Source: Planoprotostelium fungivorum (taxonomy: Eukaryota > Evosea > Variosea > Cavosteliida > Cavosteliaceae). From it: a stretch of 64,000 nt of DNA. This document shows, in pieces, positions 11,041 through 22,276 of the stretch. The translations under genes were made by a program, and so were the position numbers. Positions within the stretch are counted from its first letter, which is position 1. Each line of letters opens with the position of its first letter. Where the stretch lies: contig MDYQ01000050.1 of the NCBI GenBank assembly GCA_003024175.1, forward strand, positions 62,001 through 126,000. The letters are read 5' to 3'. The notes under the pieces are model-generated. The model saw nothing but the letters and a program-made list of their open reading frames with translations, was not told the origin of the DNA and made no database searches.

Positions 11041-12252
11041 TCAACCGTATTGATTATACAGGAAACCAGCGATGGCCAATATGATGCAGATGAAGACGAC
11101 CGTAATGCAGAAGTTGTCTGCCTTCTGTACCTGCAACCAAGTTAGAAAGAGTTCAGAGAGTGCGAATCGAAGTGAATGGACTCACTCCGGCTAAAACCTT
11201 CTTCATGCGAGCGTTGATGGTCTCCAATTGGTTGTTCGCCTTGTCCACGTCCCTGTCGATCTCTGCAATGATTCTCTCTTGCAAGTCCAACTCCTGAGGT
11301 CTTTATGTCAGACTCGAACAAGATGATGATGATGCAAGAGGTTTCACCTTGTGCATGTCGTTGGCCATAGCTCCCAAGACTCCCACCGCCTCTGAGATCT
11401 GATCCAACTTTGAATTCTAAAGAGTTTGTCAGGCATCATCGTTTCATCATGTTCGCTCTCACAATAAAATTGTCCTTTGCTTTTAATTCTGTTCCGAGCT
11501 CTCCCTCGATATCAGGCAGGTCCGTTTTCGTTGGGTCATTCGTTAAGAATCTATGGACAAGTCATTCTTCATCTCCATCTCGATGACGGTAATCGTCACA
11601 TGATGGAAGACATCATCACCTGCTGCCTCTCTCTCCCGCCAGTTTTCCTTTTCCATTACGAACGCTTCTCAAGATCTTCTTGCACTCGTCGATGTGTTGT
11701 CTGGCCAGATCGATGACTTCGGCCCTCGTGACCAATTGGGCCTCCACTTCTGGTGTTATCTCTTTACCCTGCATATAATCAACGATGAGATGCAAAATGA
11801 TGGAAGTTACCTTCTCTCTCCTCTTCTCTACTTTGGCCTTTTGTTGCTCCAAGAGGAGAGTAAGAGTGTCCACTCCTTTGTTCAGCTCGCCCAATTTGGT
11901 TCGAACTTCAGCCGTAGCTCTCACGGTGGCTTCGTTTCCGTCCGGGCTGCCGTTCAAGAGCTCGTTTCTCTCGGCCAGTTGCTAAAGACATTGAGTCATA
12001 CATCATCGTATCACGATATCGATGGAACTCGTGATTACCTGTCGCGTATCCTTCAAATCCCTCCCCAATTGCTTGCGAAGTCGATCGAATTCATCCAAGT
12101 CCTTCTCTGCTTCCATCTGTCTATTCGACACGCGTGTCAGAAACAGCGTCACATGAGCGGAGAGCATGAAAAGAAGAGACTCACTTCCTCCTGGCCTCTT
12201 TACCAACCGTGGCCAGGTTGATGATCATCAGTTGTTTCATCAGCATATTCAT
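11041..12252 (-). CDS. Qc-type SNARE (SYP7/syntaxin-like)
   Basis: Multi-exon, roughly 260 residues. The N-terminal half is helical (AEKDLDEFDRLRKQLGRDLKDTRQ; VDTLTLLLEQQKAKVEKRREK). The C-terminal half is a SNARE motif of heptads (LDQISEAVGVLGAMANDMHKE, then ERIIAEIDRDVDKANNQLE) with a central glutamine register (LQERI), followed by a tail anchor (FCITVVFICIILAIAGFLY). This layout fits Qc SNAREs that drive vesicle fusion on endomembranes; SYP7-like is my best guess. It is transcribed divergently from the synapsin homologue 450 bp away. Confidence 0.75.
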
Positions 12253-12703
12253 GGCTTATGTCTTTTTCTCCTTAGAGTCAGAGGGTGGTGATACTGGCTG
12301 AAGATTCTGCGGTTGAGAGGTGTTTGGGCGATGCGGTTGCCGATGATGTCGGGCCAGGAAAAATAAACACCTCGGTTTTATTCGAATTCTTGTCTATTCA
12401 AAGAAGGCTGACGCTGTTGCCGTGGTCTGTCTTCACCACTGCTGGGCCCGAAGCCGATTAGTAGGGAAGTTGCAACCGACAGGCACGAACGACGATGGTG
12501 TTTATATGGGTAGGTGATTCCGAGCGTCATCTTGATCTAGCGAGTCGTCTATACAGAAGTGAAGAGGTCTGGTGGTGAGGAATGTCTGTGAACTGAGTTG
12601 TAAATACGAGATAAATCACGTTGTAGATATACGTCCGACTTTCGGCGAAAAGGTATCCTGAAGCCCATCATGGAATACCGCACACACAAACATCTCAAAC
12701 ACC
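12253..12703. promoter_or_regulatory. Shared upstream region of SNARE and synapsin-like genes
   Basis: About 450 bp between two divergent ATGs. It must contain both promoters. I found no clear TATA box or named factor site. A stray GTTGTAGAT half-element occurs near 12615. Confidence 0.45.
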
Positions 12704-14026
12704 ATGCCTTTCACCGTCTTATGCATCGATTATTCCATTGATTGGACTCCGATCTTGACGAAGCTCAAACTATCGGATGGCTCGACCATCAGAGTCGAAC
12801 AAGCGGAGTGGAAAGACATCTCACTCGTATCCAGGTGATGAGAGATCCTTTGAATCTGCTGACATGTTCAACAGCACTCAGAAGGGTATCGTTGTCCATC
12901 TGAAGGCAGCAGAGAACCCCTGGCCCTTCACGAGACAGAAAGAAGATCGCACTTTGACTCAGGTGAACCGACCACCTATGTAATGTAATTGATCCAGATC
13001 AGATCGATCTCGTTCTGATGAGAAACTTCCCCACAGATCTTCACGGCAAAGATTATCGCAGCATCGTCATGGGTGAAACACATCCACCTCTCCTTCCATC
13101 TCACTCCATCAGGTTTCATGATCGCAAGGATCCCCGCCGTCAACTCCTTCCACTCGGTATTCATGTGCATGAACCGCATCTTGCTTCAAGCCGAGATGAC
13201 ATCGGCCACCGAGAGAGCGAACGACCTTCTGAAAGAATCCGCAGCTCAAGCACCTCAATTGAGGGCCGTCTCCATTCACTATTTTCCCAACACGAGCCCG
13301 ACGGAGAATCATCTGAAGAGACCCGATGAGAGCATCTCCTTCCCCGCCGTGATCAAGGTGTGATGTGATGACCCGTACGACGCGATGGTGATATCTTGCA
13401 GGTGGGAAATACACATGCAGGCTATGGTAAGATGAGGGTCTTCGATCGATGTGACGAAGATGATCTGAGATCCATCATCGCTCTCACGAACGAATACTGC
13501 ACGTGAGCCGATCTCGATCACGATGCAAGTTGATCGAGAGACAGAGTCGAACCACTGGTGGAATATGAATACGAATATCGCATTCAAAAGATTGGAGAAC
13601 ACGTGAGATGCTTCAGGAGAAATAACACGAAGAGGGGAAAAGGGTGAGAGATGACCCTGTCGAGTGTTTCGGATGACACGGTGGCTCATGCGATGATAGA
13701 GATCATGGAGACTGGAAGAACAACTGGGGGAATTTGGCCTTCGAGAATATGGACACAGAGCCCCACCATCGAGTGTGGATCGAGGAATGTGCAAAGGTGT
13801 GAGACCTTTAGACTGTGATGAACTCACACGAGCCCAGATCTTCGGAGGTTTAGACATCTGCGCTTTAGACGTCTTCCACTGCAGAGATGGAGAGGTCGCC
13901 ATCGAATTGAACGACACCGCGTGCGGTCTCATGTTCGAACATCAAGATGAAGACATCGGCCACATGAGAGACCTCATCGTCGACCGTCTGAACCGTCTCA
14001 TCATCTCCCCTCCTCTGAAAGAGTAA
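12704..14026 (+). CDS. Synapsin-like ATP-grasp protein
   Basis: Five or six exons, roughly 330 residues. It aligns from memory over the whole synapsin core: VEQAEWKDISLVS (synapsin VEQAEFSDLNLVA), IDLVLMRNFP, DYRSIVMG, IPAVNSFHSVFMCMNRI (IPSVNSLHSVYNFCDK), FPAVIKVGNTHAGYGKM (YPVVVKMGHAHSGMGKV), IFGGLDICALDV (identical to the synapsin IFGGLDICA) and EHQDEDI near the end. The first half is the pre-ATP-grasp domain, the second the ATP-grasp fold. It lacks the metazoan phospho-A/B regions and proline-rich tails, so it is a bare core. Animal synapsins bind synaptic vesicles; the ancestral role is unknown. It neighbours a SNARE gene. Confidence 0.88.
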
Positions 14027-14526
14027 AGAGTATCTGTTAGGTGCCAGCGCGATAGGCCCGACGTTGACCAGTCAACATCACCCAATGTAAAATATATTTG
14101 TTCCCGATACACCTGCGTAAATGATCTATTTTCACTCTCGCATGCAAACTCTTCACGTTCTCTCGTTCGATTCGATTCGCACGACTGTATGGATGGACAC
14201 ACGAACACAAGACATCGAAAGAGGCTCTTCGAGCGGAGGCTGTGGACAGTTGCGGATGTTGATGTCAGGTACACCGGAGGCGGAGGTACGCGATGACAAT
14301 ATAAAAGGTGTGAGATGTAGCTCCTTATAGACCGATGAACTGACTGCAGGTGAGGTGATGCAGCTGTGAATCCGCGGAATTGGTCACAAGGAAGGGAAAA
14401 ATGTTCTAACGAGACCAATTCACAAAAAAAGACGTTCCCACCCGAGCGGTTCTCTGGAGGTTCCCTCAGGCTCGTAGGGCATCGATTATAAGTCAGACAG
14501 TCTGTAGGGTTAGAGGTAGTGGCTGC
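14027..14526. promoter_or_regulatory. Upstream region of ammonium transporter
   Basis: 500 bp with no supported gene. A 265-codon minus-strand open frame crossing it (13942-14739) also runs antisense to the first transporter exons and has no family resemblance. Confidence 0.4.
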
Positions 14527-16996
14527 ATGGCGAACTCGACCGTCACGATGGACGAGATGATGGCCAGGATGGATCAGATCACGGTTGGGGTGGATATGGC
14601 GTATACCCTCCTGTCGGGTGCATTGGTACTTTGTGAGTATAGAGGATGGAAGGGAAGGGCTGATGGGAACAGTGATGCAGGCGGGCTTCGCCATGTTAGA
14701 AGGAGGTATCGTCACGAGGGACAGCACGAAGAACATCATGTTTCACGTGAGTTCATTGTAGAAGATACAAAAGACAAAGAGTCTTACGAGTTTCAGAGTC
14801 TAGCGGATACTCTCGTCGGGGCTGTCGGTGAGTTCCCCCCTCTCCATTTTCGTCTCAAAAGGTCGCAGTCTATTACATCGTGGGTTATGGTGTAGGATAC
14901 GGAGTGGGGGACGAGCCGAACGGTTTCATTGGTGACTGTCGTTCATTGTCTAGACATGATCTGACGTTAGATCAGGCACTGTCAACTTGTTTGGGTTCTG
15001 GAAGGCTAATGACACCGATCACATCAAATGGCTCTTCTCCGTGAGGACCTCCCTCTCGTTCCTTCAATGACCCTTCCAGTTTGCATTTGCCGCCGTCGCC
15101 ACCACCATCGTCAGTGGAGCCACGGCCGAGAGAATCAAAACCCTGGGTTACATGATCTACGTCGTCGTTGCCAACGTCCTCCTATACCCCATCATCGCCC
15201 ATTGTGATTCCATATGACATCCATCCCATCTGATGCATCGTCCAGGGATGTGGTCCACCACCGGATGGATCTCTCCTTTCAATCGTCTGAGCGAGAAGGG
15301 ACCGATCGCCTCTCTTGGAGCTATAGACTTTGCCGGAGATGGTGCTGTTCACCTGTGAGACTATCCTCTTAAGAGTGTTTCTCACGTTTCGCAGCGTCGG
15401 AGCCGTGCCCAGCTTCGTGGGAGCCCTCTTGTTGGGATACAGAGGACAGGTGAGGTCCATCGTGCATCGCATGCGATGGTGATCGGATGCACGTGACGAT
15501 GACACTCTTCAGTACACTCGAGACAAGGAAAGGTACCCGCCTCGTTTCTACAAGGATGCAAACCACAAATGGCAGATCAACGAGTTCGCTGGTAACAAGT
15601 CAGTAGCCTCCCTCTTCTCCGTCTCATCATCACAATCTCCATCGTCCATTCGATCATCTGATCATCATCTAATCATCATCATCATCTGATCTCCCTTCAG
15701 TGATATCACGGCCACCGTTGGTGCCATGCTCCTATGGGTCGGTTGGTACGGTTTCAACTGCGGCTCCACCCAAGCGATCGTCAGCCAGACCCACATTGTC
15801 GGCCGCATTGCAGTCAACACGACATTGTCCGCCGCCGCCGGCGGCATCGCCGGCTCCATCGTGGGTGAGCTATAAATAGACGAATGATCTATAAATAGAC
15901 GTCTCGGTGTCTGAATCGTACCATCAGGTATGTTTGTAGACAAGACGAGACAGTTCAATCTGTCGGACGGCATCAACGGCATGCTCGTGGGCTTGGTTGC
16001 CATCACCGGTGGTTGCTCTGTGGTAGAGCCTTACGGTGCAATCGTCATAGGAGGTGGGAGGGAGGTGGAGGTGTAGAGTGACGGTGTCAGTTGTGGGGGC
16101 CATCATCTGTAAATTCGTCAGCGTGGGAATGCTGAAGGCGAGAATAGACGATCCAGTGGACGCCGTCGCAGTGCACGGAGGTGGAGGTGAGATCGAGGGA
16201 TGACGATCGATCGATGATGATCGGATGACGATGAGATGAGGCTGACGCGTGTAGGTGCTTGGGGACTTCTCGCTATCGGATTCTTTGCTACGAAAGAGTA
16301 TGTCGCTGAAGTCTACAACCGACCCGCTGCCGTCGATGATTGGGGGGTGATGATCTCATCATGTCATTCGTCTCATCGTCACATCAACACGACGTTGCAT
16401 CATGGTCACGCAACACGTTCTGATTTCCTCAGGTCTTCTATGGAGGAAGTGGTAGACAGTTGGGAGTCCAACTCTTATCCATCGTTGTCATCACCGGTTG
16501 GTGTGCCCTCATCGCGCTCATCGTCTTCGGAGCCATCAAATTGGTCGACGATTTCAGAGAGAGACCACTCTTCACCTTCAGAGGTATAGATAGACGTCAC
16601 CGTTTCATCACGATCTGACGATCATCACAGATGAGAGCAGTTTCGAGATCATGGCCTTTGGTGCCGAGAAGAAGGACAACGCCAGAGCTGCATTCGTAGA
16701 CCCCTCCATCCTAATGTCATCTCGTCCACGTGAGCCATCATCTCATCATCATCCATCTCGCCTCTCATCTTCTATAAAACTGACTCACTTCAGGTGGAAA
16801 CGACATTCCTTTGACGACCATGTCCCTCACTCAACACAGTCACTCCCCAGACACGACACCTCAGCCCACCATCACACTTCACTCGCACAACATGCCACAG
16901 ACTCGCAGCACGGGCATCACTGGCTCTCCTATCTTAAGAAGTGGTGAAGGCGCTGCCTCTGGAGAGTCTGATTCGGACACGGACTCATCGGTCTGA
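14527..16996 (+). CDS. Ammonium transporter (AMT/MEP family)
   Basis: About ten exons encode a typical ~470-residue plasma-membrane ammonium channel. Seen in order: AGFAMLEGGIVTRDSTKNI (family AGFA.LE.G), FGFWKANDTDH, FAFAAVATTIVSGATAERIK, WISPFNRL, the first pore histidine in IDFAGDGAVH, GAVPSFVGALLLGYR, MLLWVGWYGFNCGS, SLSAAAGGIAGSIV-like, LSDGINGMLVGLVAITGGC, and the second pore histidine in VDAVAVHGGAWG. The cytosolic tail is Ser/Thr/Pro-rich and acidic, ending DSDTDSSV, a likely regulatory region. One intron (about 15866-15930) holds a short duplication of CTATAAATAGACG. Both pore histidines are kept, so it should be functional. Confidence 0.93.
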
Positions 16997-17152
16997 TGAT
17001 TGGATGTATTATTATTACAGTTAAGAATGCAATACAGTTTTAACGCGACAGCACGTGTGACTTTTCATATGTCGTCTCGTGTGATGAAGGGAGGATGTCG
17101 ATGGACAAGTTCGTGAATGATGGAAGAGTTGAATGATTACGTTTTCATTTTA

Positions 17153-17684
17153 TCAGACGGTGGGATTCTCTTGGCGTAATAAGCTGTCGATGTTGGATAA
17201 TTGTGCCAAAGCTTTCTTCGAGTCTTGGATCTGTTCGAATGTCAGGAGGTAAGATGACGTCAGAGGCTGTCGCATTGTGTGTTCACGTTATTGGTGTATA
17301 CAGAAGGATGAGTCCACTTCTCACCTCCGCTTGAAGTTGCTTCTTCTGTTGTGCTATATCTTTCGAAATGGCTGTATTCTCTTGCTGTGCCTGCGTGAGT
17401 TTCTGGCTCAGAATGTCGACTTCTCCATTCAATCGAACGATCTCCTGCTTGGCCTCTGCATACTTCTTCTTCAGATCATCTCTCTCTGCGATGACGAGGG
17501 CCGCATCCTCTTCATTCTCCTTCTGATGCTTGATGGCATCTTCTAATTTCTTCGCTGTGACGGTTGTGGCGTCGCTGAGTTTCTTCTCCAAGGCTGAAGA
17601 CTGCTGAGCCATCAGCATCAGATCGGAGACCTGTTTCGTTAACAGAGCGATCTGAGCGTCTTTGTCTAATGATTGGATGTCCAT
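17153..17684 (-). CDS. Coiled-coil protein, unrecognised
   Basis: Two exons, about 160 residues. Nearly all of it is heptad coiled coil rich in A, E, K, L and Q (LTKQVSDLMLMAQQSSALEKK; ERDDLKKKYAEAKQEIVRLN). The final exon is IQDSKKALAQLSNIDSLL and ends ENPTV. The start is the ATG before MDIQSLDKD; the frame is open a little further but without ATG. Function unknown; a small structural or scaffold protein is plausible. Confidence 0.6.
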
Positions 17685-18196
17685 GTTGCGTGATGATTGA
17701 TGTTGTGTGTCTGCTCTTTCATTTCCCAATTTTCATCCGATTTTCGTTGACATGCCGATTTTTTGTCTTATCTTAGAGGCAACCAGCTGATGCTCGAGTT
17801 CCATGTTCTGTCCCTCGCCGTTCAACTCACAAGTGTCAATCGATGTATACATCCTTGATTTTTTACTACAACGCCAATGACGATGAGATCAATCGCTCGG
17901 TGCCCCTCACCTACTCCGATGACGTCTTAAACCACTCACCTGCTTCTGTGATCATCAGGGGTGAGTAACACGTGCTTGCGCTGTGGAACACGCGGGTAGA
18001 CATTCATCCAAGAGAGCGGCACAAGTTGCTGATATTTCGTCGCAATTTTGGACGATACGGTTCTGCGAATTGATAGCGGAGATACTCTCGCGCACCACAA
18101 CAACTACACATCCTCTATCGGTGAGCATGCATTGCGGATTGAGAGAGAGTCTCTGACATAGAACAGATACAGAGACACACTCTACGAACGCAAAAC
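17685..18196. other. Intergenic, divergent promoters
   Basis: About 510 bp between the divergent coiled-coil and CCCH genes. No coding sequence I would defend; short plus-strand stretches near 17850-17960 might be a 5' UTR exon. Confidence 0.35.
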
Positions 18197-18951
18197 ATGA
18201 CGAACGTGACCGAATCATTGTGGAAGACAGTCGATTCACCCGCAGCCTGGGGCACAGGTGCCAACCTTGGCAAGGAGAAGATTGTACCTCCCCCCGCTGA
18301 GCTGTCCAACACGGCCGTCTTGAGCTCAGTCGCTGTCCATCCATCAAAATCCTCTCATGGCTGGGCCCTCTTAGAGGCTGGCTCTTTCAAAAAATCATGC
18401 TCGAAGCTCTTCGGCCGCCGCAAGTCCGCCACGCCAGAGGTGAAGCCCACGGACGAGGTGCATTGAGAGATCCGTAAGAATGTAACGATTGACATGGACA
18501 GGTGCCCGCCCACATCAGCAATATCCCCCCCTCCAGTCTTCTCGATCACGAGCTGGCATTGGACATTGGGTATGGTCTAGAAGATCTCGATCTCGCCTTA
18601 GAGGAGGACATGAACAGACAGAATCTATACAAGACCGAGCTCTGCCGCACCTTCCAAGAGACCGGACAATGCAGATACGGACAGAAGTGCCAGTTCGCGC
18701 ACGGCAGAGAGGAGCTCAGATTCGTCCAGAGACATCCCAAATACAAGACCGAGGCCTGCAAGACGTTTGCAAGCACTGGCATGTGCCCTTACGGCAATCG
18801 CTGCCGCTTCATACACGAGACATCCGTAAGACCCTCGCTGGATGGCTGGACCAACGAGTGGAAGGCAACCGCACCCGAGAAGAAGAAGGAGAAGAAAGAG
18901 AGGGAGGTAGAGGGCAGTAGACTCTCCATCTTCAAGCAGCTGGCCAGATAG
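18197..18951 (+). CDS. Tandem CCCH zinc-finger protein (TTP/TIS11-like)
   Basis: Two exons (intron about 18457-18501), about 235 residues. Residues in the second half carry two C-x8-C-x5-C-x3-H fingers: [20 protein letters not shown] and [20 protein letters not shown], each led in by YKTE-L/A-C, spaced 18 residues apart. This is the exact arrangement of tristetraprolin-type proteins, which bind AU-rich 3' UTR elements and promote mRNA decay. The N-terminal part is low-complexity; the end is highly basic (KKKEKKERE). Two AATAAA/ATTTATTT-type signals directly follow the stop. Confidence 0.9.
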
Positions 18952-19422
18952 AAACGACGGACGAGGCCTGCAGCGGATGAATAATAAACTATTTATTTCC
19001 GTCACGATGAGTCGTGTGTGATGAAGATGGAATCGTACATTGATGGTGTACACAACATCAACGCGAACGAGCTACATCGTACGAAAGAGGCAATCCATTT
19101 CGGAGTACCATTGGTGAGCGCGAGATCGCACCAACATCATCCAGAATGAAGTCGATCGTGATCCTCCATTACGTCTTTTATCGTACAGATCCCACTACAG
19201 CATACCAGCGATGCGATGTCTTTTCTATTTTGATCTGGATGGAAGTCTCCAACGCTTAATGTCCTCACCAAGATGATCATCCCACCACATTTGTTGCTCC
19301 CAACAGAAGTGAATTTCTCGTGTTTCACTTCTTTTGGCGGGAAAATATATTGCGATTCAAAAAACAATTGAATTTGGCAGTTACAACACTCTTCTCCCGC
19401 AATCACAATAACCGGCAGCACA
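18952..19422. promoter_or_regulatory. Upstream region of Myb/SANT gene
   Basis: 470 bp with the CCCH poly(A) region at the left and the Myb gene promoter at the right. A 129-codon antisense open frame (19137-19526) overlaps the Myb first exon and is probably a shadow. Confidence 0.4.
19332..19345. promoter_or_regulatory. Candidate E2F/DP binding site
   Basis: TTTTGGCGGGAAAA, a full match to the E2F consensus TTTSSCGS with A/T flanks on both sides, 78 bp before the ATG of the Myb/SANT gene. The match is seen; use in cell-cycle control is inference. Confidence 0.45.
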
Positions 19423-21469
19423 ATGGCGAGCGCTGACGTCGAGCCGATCGGTATCGTAGGATTCTTTCCTGAAGAGATAAGCAATGACTCGAAGTCTTGG
19501 GCCAAGAGAGGTAAATCATTGGACATTATTTGTTTCTAACGTCCCATGCTCGTCACAGACGGGTCAAAGATCCCTTCTGTCTTCACATGTTCAACCCTGC
19601 ATTCACATTGAAGATTGCATTATGCTGACTGATCCCCCCCAGCCAAAAAGACCTTCCCCGTGCCTGAAATCAATTGGGAAGAGTTCATTTCTTCCATTCC
19701 TCTCAATCCAGCCGAAGAAGAAGAGGATGAAGAACCAGAAGGTGCTCTCATACGCTCGATTGACTTTCTCACATTTTATAAGCTGACTCTGAGCCAACGA
19801 AGGAGACCAACACTGCTGCCATCTTCAAGGCAGATGTCTTTGCGGACGAGATCACCCCCGAAGAACAGAAGATCATCGATGAGAGAATCAAGGCACAGAG
19901 AAGAAAGATGAAGGAGAGGGAGAGACAACAATTCAAAGAGCAAATCAAACAGGTTTGCATTCTCTCAAATACATCTTCTCATTTCACTTAGGTCAAAGCC
20001 ATTCACCCTTACGTCACAAGAGAGGAAGCACTTGAAGCCCTCCAACTCTCCAAAAACGATGAAGTACGTCTCATCCACCTTCATTTCGAGTCTAACGTGG
20101 TATCAGGCAGAAGCATGCATCTTCCTCACAGATCTCTTCAACTTACAGACCGTTCGAAAGAACATTGCACTCAGACATTCTCCCGCCGTACCTGCCCCGC
20201 AGATCGAAGAAGAGAAGGGAGAGGAGAGTGATCCCGAAGACATCGTCAGACTCTACCGAAAGAGGAAGTCTAAGAACTTGATTCGAAAGTCTCGTGCCAA
20301 TGCCACAGATAAGACGGGGTACGTGCACCGACTCATTCGAGATGAAATCATCTGATGTGATGTCATTAGAAGTGAACAACCGAAGCTCCGATTGGATGAC
20401 GCTCTGAAACAGAGGAAGGAGGGAAGTATGGAAGGTTGGTCCGTGGCTCGCATCAAGGCATATGAGATGAGGAGTGAGACATTCCATCGTCCGACACCAT
20501 CTCATCATCGACAGAAACCAATCCCAACGCTTACTATTATCGATTCAACGACCCCGGAGAGGAACAAAAGAGTGGAGGATGGACAAAGGCAGAAGGAGAG
20601 CTCTTTCTCAAACGCATGGAAGAGGTACACAGAACATCAGATCACATCGTCATCGTGTCTCATCTGTTCTTCCCAGGTCGGTGTCAATGGACAGTGGGGT
20701 GTCTTCGCTATGGCCATTCCAGGAAGAGTGGGCTATCAATGCAGCAACTACTACCGGTGAGTTGAGCCTCATGCGACACGTCTCACCCTCTATAGACAGT
20801 TGGTCGTGTCTGGACAGATCAAGGATCCCAATTACATCGTAGACGATAAAGGAAAGGCTCACTTTCTATTCAAAGGCAAGCCAAGGAAGCGCCGAAAGTC
20901 CAACGGCGAGCTGGGTGAGATTTATTTCATTTTATTCTTCTCATGACTGACCCCGACCAAAGAGGACAGAGACGTGCTCGCCGCCGCGGCGAAGAAGGCA
21001 AAGAAGACCGGAAAGAAGAAGTCAAAGAAGAAGTCCAACGATGACGATGAAGATGAAGAGATGGTGGATTCTGATGATGATGATTACCGCCCAGCCAGAT
21101 CATCCAGAGGTGATGACGGATCCATCATCGCGAACCCGTTCTAAAGACAAGCAGAAGAGGAAGTCCACGATCCATCGAAACACAACCCGCTGCCCGGCTT
21201 CGTGGATCACATCACTTTAGAGGAGGTCATCAAGCCCGCCATCTCCCCGTACGGTCACGTCTTATCGTAAGTACCACTTCTCGTGATGATGAAGACGATG
21301 GCCACGATGCATCACGTGTTGACACGTCTACAGGTACAGCACCTGGATCGATTGTCTGAAGAATTCGGGTGGAAAATGTCCCATCACAAAGAATCCTCTT
21401 AAACCGAGAGAACTCACCGTCCTGACGTGGGAAAACATTGAGGAGCATCGCTCGAAGATCAGAGAATAA
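19423..21469 (+). CDS. Myb/SANT-domain nuclear protein
   Basis: About ten exons, roughly 420 residues. Features in order: acidic N-terminus; a charged helix (ERIKAQRRKMKERERQQ-like); a CUE/UBA-like segment (IHPYVTREEALEALQL); a lysine-rich basic region; one Myb/SANT repeat (GGWTKAEGELFLKRME, WGVFAMAIPGRVGYQCSNYYR) with the spaced tryptophans; a basic/acidic linker; and a C-terminal U-box-like piece (KCPITKNPLKPRELTVLTW). Likely a chromatin or transcription protein. The stop codon overlaps AATAAA (GAATAAA), so the 3' UTR must be very short or absent of further signals. An E2F-type site lies upstream. Confidence 0.75.
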
Positions 21470-21637
21470 ACTGTTTTCAATGGAATCGGTCGGATTCTCG
21501 TCAGCGGAAGCCGTGCTGATCTCAAACAGAGACACGAGAGAATATAGAGGTGCGATAATAATAGACTCGCTCGTTCACAAGAGTGCTACAGTGACGAACT
21601 TAATACATTTATTCACACTTGACATTTCCGAGCGTAT

Positions 21638-22276
21638 TTACATGAGACAAGTGCGAAGATGTGCCTCTCTTGGTTGTTGCTTTCTGGCCAGCTGAACCTC
21701 GTTCGAAGTCAAGTGGGCCCGTCCACAGTATCCATCGTCTGTCTCGTATTCGATGGTGAAGCCCAGCCTCAGAGCTCTCAGATCACACTTGCCGGCGATC
21801 TTGACCGAGATGGGAGGCGTTCTCTTGTGAGGAATAGAAAGCAGCGTTTCCTTGCCATACGGACCATAGAGGTGCGTCTGCTCGTGGCAGTGCAGAGGTG
21901 AGCCGTGGATATCCAAGAGTCTGACAGTGACGGTACAGCGTTTGAGGCGATTGTTGAGAGGCGAGGACTGAAGAAGAGTTAGCGAGATGCGGAGGAGTGA
22001 TGTTGTGAAACTCACTGGGTTGAGCACGATGACAGGCCTTGGTGTGAGGAAGCGGCTTTCTCCTTCGTACGATTTTCTCTGTCTTGTCCTGAGAGGCTCT
22101 AACAGCTGAAAGTCTTGTTGCTGGTAGAATGGCAGAAGCTGCTCCAGCATAGCCTCGTAGTTCTCTTCTTGTGTGTCGAAAGCCAGAGGAGCGGACATAT
22201 CTTGAGCCCACATCTCCTCGACCCACTGCATGGCGAGCTGAAGAGCAGGGCCGGTGACGAACGACGTTTCTTGCAT
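21638..22276 (-). CDS. Unrecognised protein, beta-rich C-terminal half
   Basis: Up to 212 residues. A helical N-terminal part (LQLAMQWVEEMWAQ) precedes a beta-rich half (CTVTVRLLDIHGSPLHCHEQ; GKCDLRALRLGFTIEYETDDG). A 48-nt segment at 21968-22015 starts GTGAGT and ends TTCAG but is a multiple of three without stop, so it could be an intron or be retained. I do not recognise the family. Good start: ATG directly before QETSFVTG. Confidence 0.55.
   Translation of the reverse strand: MQETSFVTGPALQLAMQWVEEMWAQDMSAPLAFDTQEENYEAMLEQLLPFYQQQDFQLLEPLRTRQRKSYEGESRFLTPRPVIVLNPVSFTTSLLRISLTLLQSSPLNNRLKRCTVTVRLLDIHGSPLHCHEQTHLYGPYGKETLLSIPHKRTPPISVKIAGKCDLRALRLGFTIEYETDDGYCGRAHLTSNEVQLARKQQPREAHLRTCLM

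Noticed and set aside
13942-14739. 265-codon minus-strand open frame
   Set aside because: Antisense to the transporter's first exons and its promoter; no domain-like sequence.
15866-15930. TATA-box pair in the ammonium transporter
   Set aside because: The duplicated CTATAAATAGACG lies in an intron between in-phase exons; nothing supports an internal promoter.
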